Source: Burkholderia sp.
GTDB lineage: Bacteria; Pseudomonadota; Gammaproteobacteria; Burkholderiales; Burkholderiaceae
Assembly (NCBI GenBank): GCA_028292565.1
Contig: JAQGMD010000369.1
Span: forward strand, 1 to 11,696
Direction: 5' to 3'
DNA length: 11,696 nt
Part shown: positions 5,740 to 11,696 of the stretch, in pieces
Layout: each line of letters starts with the position of its first letter
Numbering within the stretch: position 1 is the stretch's first letter
The notes under the pieces: generated by a model
Told to the model about the DNA's origin: nothing
What the model saw: only the letters and a program-made list of their open reading frames with translations
Database searches by the model: none
Translations under genes and position numbers: made by a program

Positions 5740-7181
5740 TCCGGTTCCAGGATGGAGAGTCGTTGCATGCGGTAACGCAGCTGGCGTGCGCTGATGCCCA
5801 GCAGTTCCGCCGCCTGGCCCCGGTCGAAACCCGCCCTTGCCAGCGCCTGCCGGATGATTTCGCGCTCAACATTGTCGAGATGGCCAGGCAGCGCACTGGA
5901 CGACGCCTTGTCGGAGAGGGAAGGCTGTGGCGCGGGTGCCGGCACCGGAGTTTGCGCAACCGGCATTTCTGCGCTGGCGGGGCTTGGAACCTCATGCGCC
6001 GGACGGCCGGGATCGCCCGGCGCCCCAACAGGTCTCAGCGCCAGGTCGGCAACCTCGATCACGCCGTCATTGGCGAATGCCAGCGCGCGTTCCAGTATGT
6101 TTTCGAGCTCGCGCACATTGCCCGGAAAAGCATAGGACCGCAATGCTTGCAACGCGCCGGCGGAGAGAGTCGCGCGTGTTCCCGGCGATGCGAGCCGCTG
6201 CAGTATCGCATCGGCCAGCAGGCCGATGTCATCCAGGCGTTCCCGCAATGGCGGCAGGCGCAATTCGATTACATTCAACCGGTAATATAAATCCTGGCGG
6301 AACTTCCCTTTCTCGACCCACTCGGCCAGGTTCTGATGCGTGGCACTGATCAGGCGGACGTCCACCGGTTCTTCGACGGTGGCGCCAATTTTGCGCACCC
6401 TGCGCTCCTGGATTGCACGCAGCAACTTCACTTGCATGGGTAGCGGCAGGTCGGCAACCTCGTCCAGCATCAGTGTGCCGCCGTTTGCGGCCTGGAAGAA
6501 TCCGTCGCGATCATCCGTGGCGCCGGTGAACGCGCCTTTGCGATAACCGAAGAATTCAGCTTCCATCAGCGCTTCGGGGATGGCGCCGCAATTCACAGCG
6601 ACGAAAGGCTTGTCGGCGCGCGCGCCATGCGCATGGATGTCGCGCGCGGCGAGTTCCTTGCCGCTGCCGGACTCGCCGGCAATCGCGACCGGTGCCATGC
6701 TTCGGGCCAAGCGCGCGATCTGCGCGCGCAGGTCCTGCATGATGGCGGATTGCCCCATCAGGCGCGACGCAAGCACAGCCGACTGCCCGCCGGCGGGAAC
6801 CGTCCCGGCCACGGCCTTGGTGCGCAGTGCCGACTGCACCAGCAGGCGAAGTTCATCGAGGCCCACCGGCTTGGAAAGATAATCGAAGGCACCTGCCTTA
6901 AGCGCGGCGACCGCGTTGTCGGCGCTGCCGAAAGCAGTGATCACCGCGACCGGGGTGTTCTTGTAACCGGCCGAGATCTCCCTGACCAGGTCGATGCCCA
7001 AGCCATCAGGCAGCCGCATATCGGTCAACACCAATGCGTATTCGGCCTGCGCCAGATGCTTGCGTGCCGCTTCAAGACTTGCGGCACTGTCAACATCCAG
7101 TCCCATTTTGACGAGCGTAATTTCCAGCAGCTCGCGCAGATCGGCTTCATCATCAACAACCAGGATACGGGGTGAAGTCAT
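5736..7181 (-). CDS. pilR: Sigma-54-dependent response regulator PilR
   Basis: NtrC-type activator of type IV pilin transcription, phosphorylated by PilS. From the chosen start it has 481 residues. The receiver domain (about 5-120) has acidic D10/D11, phosphoacceptor D54 (LTDMRLPDG), T82 and K104 (SKP). The AAA+ domain (about 140-370) has Walker A GESGSGKE (169-176), the sigma-54 contact loop GAFTGA (216-221) and Walker B LMLDE (237-241). A Pro/Ala-rich linker of about 45 residues precedes a Fis-type helix-turn-helix (about 436-476). An upstream in-frame ATG at 7241 would overlap pilS and add 20 residues with no domain. The ATG at 7181 is preferred because MTSPRILVVDDE is where receiver domains start. 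It is 37 nt after pilS and overlaps ampD by 4 nt. The function is inferred from family and the pilS partner; no pilA is in the window. Confidence 0.93.
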   Translation of the reverse strand: MTSPRILVVDDEADLRELLEITLVKMGLDVDSAASLEAARKHLAQAEYALVLTDMRLPDGLGIDLVREISAGYKNTPVAVITAFGSADNAVAALKAGAFDYLSKPVGLDELRLLVQSALRTKAVAGTVPAGGQSAVLASRLMGQSAIMQDLRAQIARLARSMAPVAIAGESGSGKELAARDIHAHGARADKPFVAVNCGAIPEALMEAEFFGYRKGAFTGATDDRDGFFQAANGGTLMLDEVADLPLPMQVKLLRAIQERRVRKIGATVEEPVDVRLISATHQNLAEWVEKGKFRQDLYYRLNVIELRLPPLRERLDDIGLLADAILQRLASPGTRATLSAGALQALRSYAFPGNVRELENILERALAFANDGVIEVADLALRPVGAPGDPGRPAHEVPSPASAEMPVAQTPVPAPAPQPSLSDKASSSALPGHLDNVEREIIRQALARAGFDRGQAAELLGISARQLRYRMQRLSILEPE

Positions 7182-7218
7182 ACTGATAATCTCGTTGTTT
7201 CGGCCACGCGCCCCGGGA

Positions 7219-8928
7219 TCAGACCCATTCTGGCGCCGCAAATGTAATCACGAACCTGCCGCTCGGCTCACCCGGCACTTCATGCAAAGCGTCGAGACGA
7301 TATTCGTAGTCGAGCATCGCCCCGTTATTCAAACACAATTCGCGCGCGACGTAGAGCCCCAGTCCGGTGCCTTTGCTGGATGTCGTATAAAACGGCTCGA
7401 ACAAATGCGCACGGACCGCCGGCGTGATCGGCGGGCCGTCATCCTGCACATGAAGTTCCAGGCGTCCGCCTGTATCGAGCAACAGGTGCATGCGAATGCT
7501 ACCGTTGCGGCCGCTTGCATAGCGCAACGCATTCGATAGCAAGTTCACAACGACTTCGCGCAAATGCAGCGGATCGAACCTCACCCGGAATGACGCCATA
7601 TCACCGGCCTCGATATAGTCCGGGCCCAGGGCATGCGACTCGCGGAACTCGGCCAGCAACTCGGCAAAAAACGGCGCCAACTCGAGGGGCTCTTTCGACG
7701 ACTGCGCCTTACGCGACAACCTGAGGATATCCTCAATCATCCGATTAAGCCGCGTTACATTGTCCCCTATGATGGTCAACAGGCGGGAGTGCACCGCGTT
7801 GGCGATGTCTTCCGCCAGCAGGGAGGCGGCATGCGAAATGGCGGACAGGGGATTGCGCACTTCATGCGCGATGCTCGCGGTCAGCCGGCCCATCGACGCC
7901 AGCTTCAGTTGCTGCGCCTGGTTCTCGATTTCGGTGACGTCCTGCAGGAAAATAACCGCCCGCTCCTCGCTCAACCCGGCACTCTCGACCGTCTTGAAGC
8001 GCAGTTTCAGGTGCGCGACCGGCTCACGGCGCAACTCGCGGCTGACCGTCGACCCCTGTAACGCCACGATATCGTCTCCGGGCTTGACGATCACGAACGT
8101 GGTCGACCCGGATTCCGTCGATGCCTCGTCGGCGGACCGCGCGGTCCAGCTGAAGAACCCATCCGCAATCGGACCCAGGGATGGCAGGTCGGTCAGCCCG
8201 AAGCGCGGCTGGCCATACGGCACCGACAAGCCGAGCATGCGTTCGACCGCCGGATTGCCGGCAAATACGCTGCCGTCCTTACCCACCACCAGAATGCCGT
8301 CGTCCATGTCGGCAATGACAAGGCGGTTGATTGCCTCCTGAACCTGCAAGTCGCGACCGCGTTGCGCCGCCAGGTCTTCTTGTTTGATGAGCCGGGCGGC
8401 AAGGCGATTCATGACGAAAACCGCGGCGAAGAATGCCGCGCAAATCAGTCCGGCACGCGACACCGACGCATCCGCAGCGGTGTGGAGAAGCTGGTATCCG
8501 CTTTCCGTCAACAAAACAAGCGTCACCGCGGAAACGAAAAACAATGCCAGCACCAGGGGTGCCAGGATCGCGCCGCCGGCGAGGGGGAACAGGTACAGGA
8601 TGGCCAGTCCGCTGCGTGCGCCGCCGCTGGCGATATACAACATCGAAATCGCGGTGATGTCGACTGCGACCTGGATCAGCAATTGCAGGAGGAAACGTTT
8701 CTGCCAACGCATGGAGAGGATCGCAAAGCCGCCCGCGATGCCAAGATAGATGGCGCAGGTTTCCCAGCGGATGAATTGCCCCTCGACGCTGCTCTCTTTC
8801 TCGGGATTGAACAGCAGGTAGACCAGCAATACGGCAGCAATGACGATGCGCGTGACGCTGTAAGTCTGCAGCGTACGCCAAAAAGTCTCTGGAGTTGAGC
8901 TGGAAATAGGGTTCGCGATCGGCATCAT
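7219..8928 (-). CDS. pilS: Membrane sensor histidine kinase PilS
   Basis: Inner-membrane kinase that senses pilin in the membrane and phosphorylates PilR. It has 569 residues. About six hydrophobic membrane segments lie in residues 20-175. A PAS domain follows at about 195-335 (IADMDDGILVVGKDGSVFAGNPAVERMLG begins it), then a HisKA dimerisation domain with phosphoacceptor H355 (SIAHEVRNPLSAI). The HATPase domain has an N-box around N462-N466 (NLLSNALRY), G1 DDG (496-498) and G2 GTGLGL (520-525). All catalytic motifs are intact. Two adjacent ATG codons (8928, 8925) can serve as start; the ribosome binding site is weak (GGGA). It sits 62 nt after the PP0621-like gene and 37 nt before pilR. Overall architecture and pairing with PilR make the assignment firm. 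Confidence 0.93.
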   Translation of the reverse strand: MMPIANPISSSTPETFWRTLQTYSVTRIVIAAVLLVYLLFNPEKESSVEGQFIRWETCAIYLGIAGGFAILSMRWQKRFLLQLLIQVAVDITAISMLYIASGGARSGLAILYLFPLAGGAILAPLVLALFFVSAVTLVLLTESGYQLLHTAADASVSRAGLICAAFFAAVFVMNRLAARLIKQEDLAAQRGRDLQVQEAINRLVIADMDDGILVVGKDGSVFAGNPAVERMLGLSVPYGQPRFGLTDLPSLGPIADGFFSWTARSADEASTESGSTTFVIVKPGDDIVALQGSTVSRELRREPVAHLKLRFKTVESAGLSEERAVIFLQDVTEIENQAQQLKLASMGRLTASIAHEVRNPLSAISHAASLLAEDIANAVHSRLLTIIGDNVTRLNRMIEDILRLSRKAQSSKEPLELAPFFAELLAEFRESHALGPDYIEAGDMASFRVRFDPLHLREVVVNLLSNALRYASGRNGSIRMHLLLDTGGRLELHVQDDGPPITPAVRAHLFEPFYTTSSKGTGLGLYVARELCLNNGAMLDYEYRLDALHEVPGEPSGRFVITFAAPEWV

Positions 8929-8990
8929 GGGCAGCAGTCTATCCCATCAGGAAACAGCGCGGCAATGCAGCGTTTCAGTTTGGACCAACT

Positions 8991-9233
8991 CTATGCGTGC
9001 AGACGCCGGTGCTCGTCACTGCAGTAGGCGGACCCCTGGGAATCAACCACGGACTCCGACACAGGGATATGGACACCGCAATGCACACACTGCACCATCG
9101 GTTCGATCTCGCCTGCTTCAGCCTCCGCCGCGACAGGGGGCCGCGATGCCTCGGGCCGTTTCAGGGTCTTCTTGCTACGCATCAGCCATGCCACGATCGC
9201 GAGCCCCACCGCCACCCAAAGCAGGATCTTCAC
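8991..9233 (-). CDS. Small membrane-anchored PP0621-like protein with zinc-type Cys motif
   Basis: Predicted 80-residue protein. Residues 1-18 form a hydrophobic membrane anchor (VKILLWVAVGLAIVAWLM), then a basic and Pro/Ala/Glu-rich stretch. The C-terminal part has CVHCG (C49, C52) and CSDEH (C71, H75), a likely zinc-binding knuckle. This arrangement resembles PP0621-family proteins found next to pilS in other proteobacteria; the function is unknown. The start is taken as GTG at 9233, because it overlaps the stop of the upstream gene as GTGA and begins the hydrophobic segment. Extending to an ATG at 9422 would run 63 codons antisense-like through the neighbour in another frame and is rejected. 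The position between a cytochrome-assembly-like protein and pilS suggests membrane work, but that is only context. Confidence 0.8.
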   Translation of the reverse strand: MKILLWVAVGLAIVAWLMRSKKTLKRPEASRPPVAAEAEAGEIEPMVQCVHCGVHIPVSESVVDSQGSAYCSDEHRRLHA

Positions 9234-10039
9234 GCGAACCCCCGGTGCAATACCACTTCCATCACAAAGCGGCTGCCGACATACGCCAGCAACAACGTGG
9301 CAAATCCGGACAGGGTAAAGCTGAGCGCGGTCTTTCCTCGCCAGCCACGCAAATAGCGCCCGGCGAGCAACAGGCCAAACAGCGCCCATGAAAGCATGGT
9401 GAATATGGTCTTGTGGTCCCACTTGAACGCGGTGTGGAACACCTGCTCCGAAAACACCACGCCGGACAATACCGTCAGAGTCAGCAGTACGAAGCCAAAC
9501 GCGATCAGCCTGAACAGCAGTTTTTCCATCGTCAGCACGGCGGGCAGGCGGTCGATGGCGACTGACAGCCAGCCGTTCTTTGCGGCGCCCGGCCGCGTAT
9601 GCAGTTTCGACTCTTGCAGTGCCATCAACACCGCATGGAAGGCGGCAATCGTCAGGGTGCTATACGCAAGAATGGAAATAGCGATATGCCACGGGAACAG
9701 GGACGACTTTCCTGCGAGTGGCACCACGCTGCCCGGAAACAGCACCGGCAATATCACCGCGGCCGCCGCCGCCGGCAGGACCAGCACGCGCAGGCCGTCC
9801 AGCGGAAAATTGCGATTCTCCAGCCAGTAAGCGGCAACCGATATCCAAAGCGTCGCCGACAACACAACGGCAAAGCCGACGCGCAAGGTCCCGGGCGCAA
9901 TCATATCCGCCGCCAAAGCCGCGCCGTGCAGTACCCAGGCAAGCGCGGTGCCCAGCGAAATGGCAATGCGCCATTGCGATGGCACGACTGCGCAAGCGAT
10001 ATAGAGCAAGGCCGCCAGGACGAATAAGGTTGTTTGCAT
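9230..10039 (-). CDS. YpjD/CcsA-like inner membrane protein, cytochrome c assembly family
   Basis: Predicted 269-residue integral membrane protein with about eight hydrophobic segments over its whole length, of the CcsA/CcmC/YpjD family (cytochrome c assembly domain). Conserved-looking histidines H38 (WVLHGAAL), H118 (FPWHIAIS) and H209 (KWDHKTIF) fit the haem-binding or haem-handling histidines of this family. The KWDHKT motif is close to the one in E. coli YpjD. YpjD is encoded beside ffh in enterobacteria, and here too it is next to ffh, divergently. A true CcsA of system II would be longer and paired with Ccs1/ResB, which is absent here. The actual substrate is unknown. The start codon has no clear Shine-Dalgarno sequence. 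It is the first gene of a five-gene minus-strand run ending in ampD. Confidence 0.88.
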   Translation of the reverse strand: MQTTLFVLAALLYIACAVVPSQWRIAISLGTALAWVLHGAALAADMIAPGTLRVGFAVVLSATLWISVAAYWLENRNFPLDGLRVLVLPAAAAAVILPVLFPGSVVPLAGKSSLFPWHIAISILAYSTLTIAAFHAVLMALQESKLHTRPGAAKNGWLSVAIDRLPAVLTMEKLLFRLIAFGFVLLTLTVLSGVVFSEQVFHTAFKWDHKTIFTMLSWALFGLLLAGRYLRGWRGKTALSFTLSGFATLLLAYVGSRFVMEVVLHRGFA

Positions 10040-10270
10040 TGCGCGACATGATGATGGACAGGCCTTGAGTTTACACCATGTGATTCCCGTTAAACGGCTT
10101 GACCGCGCCGATAAAGGTTGTCGTGATGGAAACGGGACACGGCTTCGGCATCATCCGGGGCTCGCGCCGCGAGGCAAGGCGAGTGTGCCTCATCGGGTAA
10201 AATGGGGCTGTTTCCGCCGCATAGCCCGCCCCCCCTGCGGACATGCCTCACTTCTTGATAATTCATATCC
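10040..10270. promoter_or_regulatory. Divergent promoter region between the ypjD-like gene and ffh
   Basis: The 231-nt region must drive two opposing units. For ffh, TAAAAT (10198-10203) in the context GGGTAAAATGGGG looks like a -10 element, though the matching -35 position is poor. For the minus strand, TAAACT in GGTGTAAACTC (about 10068-10073) may be a -10, again without a good -35. Neither gene has a strong Shine-Dalgarno sequence. No open frame here has family support. Confidence 0.4.
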
Positions 10271-11638
10271 ATGCTCGACAATCTCACTCAACGCCTCGCC
10301 AAAGTCGTCAAAACCATGCGCGGCGAGGCGCGCCTCACTGAATCCAATACCGCCGAGATGCTGCGCGAAGTGCGCCTGGCATTGCTGGAAGCGGACGTAG
10401 CTTTGCCCGCGGTGCGCGAATTCATCGCACGCGTGAAGGAAAAAGCGCTCGGCGAAGATGTTATCGGTTCGCTCACACCCGGCCAGGCACTGGTCGGCGT
10501 CGTGCAGCGCGAACTCGCCTCCCTCATGGGCGGCGACCTGGGTCCGGAAGCCTCGCAACTGAACTTCATGACCCAGCCGCCGGCGATCATCCTGATGGCC
10601 GGTTTGCAAGGCGCAGGTAAAACCACCACGGTGGGCAAGCTTGCCAAATACCTGCGCGAAGAGAAAAAGAAAAAGGTACTGACCGTTTCCACCGACGTGT
10701 ACCGGCCGGCGGCGATAGGCCAGTTGCAGACCGTCACCGGACAGGTGGGCGCCGATTTCTTCCCGTCCAAACCGACCGACAAGCCGGTCGATATCGCACT
10801 TGCGGCACTCGATTACGCGAAAAAGCACTATCACGACGTGCTGCTGATCGACACCGCCGGCCGCCTCGGCATCGACGAAGCAATGATGCAGGAAATCGCC
10901 GCGCTGCATGCGGCGGTCAAGCCGATCGAAACGCTGTTTGTGGTCGATGCGATGCTCGGCCAGGATGCGATCAACACCGCTAAGGCATTCAACGATGCGT
11001 TGCCGCTGACCGGCATAGTGCTGACCAAACTGGACGGCGACGCCCGAGGTGGCGCGGCGCTGTCGGTGCGCCACATCACCGGCAAGCCGATCAAGTTTGC
11101 CGGCGTTGCCGAAAAGCTCGATGGCCTGGAAGCCTTCGACCCCGACCGGATGGCAAACCGCATCCTCGGCATGGGCGACATCCTGGCGATGGTTGAAGAA
11201 GCCAGGAAAGGCGTGGACGTCGCTGCCGCACAGGAACTGGCGCAAAAGATCAAGGTCGGCGGCAAGTTCGACCTGAATGACTTCAAGGCGCAGCTGGGTC
11301 AAATGAAGAAGATGGGCGGACTATCCAACCTGATGGACAAGCTTCCTGCGCAATTGCAGCAAGCCGCAAGCGGCGCCAACATGGACCAGGCGGAAAAACA
11401 GGTGCGTCGCATGGAAGGCATCATTAACTCGATGACGCCGCAGGAGCGGTCCAAACCGGAACTGATCAAAGCCTCGCGCAAGCGCCGCATCGCGACGGGC
11501 GCCGGCGTCCAGGTGCAGGAAGTCAATCGGATGCTGTCGCAGTTCGAGCAAATGCAGTCGATGATGAAAAAGCTGAAAGGCGGCGGCATGATGAAGATGA
11601 TGCGCAGCATGAAGGGCATGATGCCCGGCATGCGCTAA
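10271..11638 (+). CDS. ffh: Signal recognition particle protein Ffh
   Basis: SRP54 GTPase that, with 4.5S RNA, binds signal sequences of nascent membrane proteins and hands ribosomes to FtsY. It has 455 residues (E. coli 453). The N domain covers about 1-88. The G domain (about 89-296) has P-loop GLQGAGKTT (111-119), DTAGR (194-198), TKLD (252-255) and DGDARGG (255-261). The Met-rich M domain (about 297-455) has the RNA-binding stretch SRKRRIATGAG (402-412) and a Met/Lys/Gly-rich tail (KGGGMMKMMRSMKGMMPGMR). The start ATG with MLDNLTQRL is family-typical, and an in-frame stop lies four codons upstream, so no longer form is possible. There is no visible Shine-Dalgarno in the AT-rich stretch before the start. 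It is transcribed opposite to everything else in the window. Very sure. Confidence 0.98.
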   Translation: MLDNLTQRLAKVVKTMRGEARLTESNTAEMLREVRLALLEADVALPAVREFIARVKEKALGEDVIGSLTPGQALVGVVQRELASLMGGDLGPEASQLNFMTQPPAIILMAGLQGAGKTTTVGKLAKYLREEKKKKVLTVSTDVYRPAAIGQLQTVTGQVGADFFPSKPTDKPVDIALAALDYAKKHYHDVLLIDTAGRLGIDEAMMQEIAALHAAVKPIETLFVVDAMLGQDAINTAKAFNDALPLTGIVLTKLDGDARGGAALSVRHITGKPIKFAGVAEKLDGLEAFDPDRMANRILGMGDILAMVEEARKGVDVAAAQELAQKIKVGGKFDLNDFKAQLGQMKKMGGLSNLMDKLPAQLQQAASGANMDQAEKQVRRMEGIINSMTPQERSKPELIKASRKRRIATGAGVQVQEVNRMLSQFEQMQSMMKKLKGGGMMKMMRSMKGMMPGMR

Positions 11639-11696
11639 CACCCGAAGCCGCTCCCTGCAATGGGGCGTGCGACAAAGCCGTGTGGAGACGCTCCGC
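11639..11696. other. Downstream edge after ffh, nothing recognised
   Basis: These 58 nt after the ffh stop hold no clear terminator with a U-run, no start with a ribosome binding site and no recognisable RNA gene. The ffh transcript may continue past the window. Confidence 0.5.

Noticed and set aside
7182..7241. Longer pilR start at 7241
   Set aside because: It would overlap the end of pilS and add 20 residues with no receiver-domain content; the ATG at 7181 begins the usual receiver strand.
9234..9422. Longer start for the PP0621-like protein at 9422
   Set aside because: The extra 63 codons lie inside the ypjD-like gene in another frame; the GTG at 9233 gives a hydrophobic anchor and a GTGA overlap.
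10068..10100. Full sigma-70 promoter for the ypjD-like gene
   Set aside because: A TAAACT -10-like element is present, but no acceptable -35 at 16-18 bp, so it is not listed as a separate promoter.
10190..11302. 370-codon minus-strand open frame opposite ffh
   Set aside because: Antisense shadow of ffh with no recognisable motif.
11639..11696. Terminator or RNA gene after ffh
   Set aside because: Some GC-rich complementarity is possible, but there is no U-run and no recognisable RNA fold in the 58 nt available.

Overview
The window is a chromosomal core region of a betaproteobacterium. I place it in Burkholderiales, probably near Oxalobacteraceae. The basis is protein family resemblance and gene order (long NrdA with the CMMRPGDPGFEECEACQ tail, NrdB starting MLSWDDE, and a PilS-PilR-AmpD cluster next to Ffh); the genus is not resolved. 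I see no mobile element, CRISPR array, tRNA or rRNA.

Layout. (1) 1-14, minus strand: the first codons of a gene that continues outside the window, with a strong ribosome binding site. It starts M-A-T-A-A and may be the histone H1-like protein that often lies beside nrdB in this order. (2) 15-558: intergenic region rich in inverted repeats, including two good intrinsic terminators for the nrd transcript and a large hairpin in the presumed leader of gene 1. (3) 559-4762, minus: nrdA then nrdB, a class Ia ribonucleotide reductase. A two-tier hairpin fills the 94-nt gap between them. (4) 4763-5124: nrdA control region, with a sigma-70 promoter, two NrdR boxes 31 bp apart that cover the -10 element, and a structured leader of about 283 nt. 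(5) 5125-10039, minus: a compact run of five genes in transcription order, namely a YpjD/CcsA-like membrane protein, a small PP0621-like zinc-motif membrane protein, pilS, pilR and ampD. Two of the junctions are 4-nt start/stop overlaps. (6) 10040-10270: divergent promoter region. (7) 10271-11638, plus: ffh, the signal recognition particle GTPase. (8) 11639-11696: nothing recognised.

Functionally, NrdAB makes deoxynucleotides and is predicted to be repressed by NrdR when dNTP or ATP levels signal sufficiency. PilS/PilR is the two-component system that drives sigma-54-dependent pilin expression. AmpD recycles peptidoglycan and is translationally tied to PilR. The YpjD-like protein and Ffh both concern the inner membrane and form a divergent pair also known in enterobacteria.

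The proteins are ordinary members of known families. I find no evidence for a wholly new system. The most interesting material is non-coding: the nrdA leader with a six-codon upstream ORF built into a stem, the nrdA/nrdB intergenic hairpin, and the inverted-repeat-rich region at 15-558.
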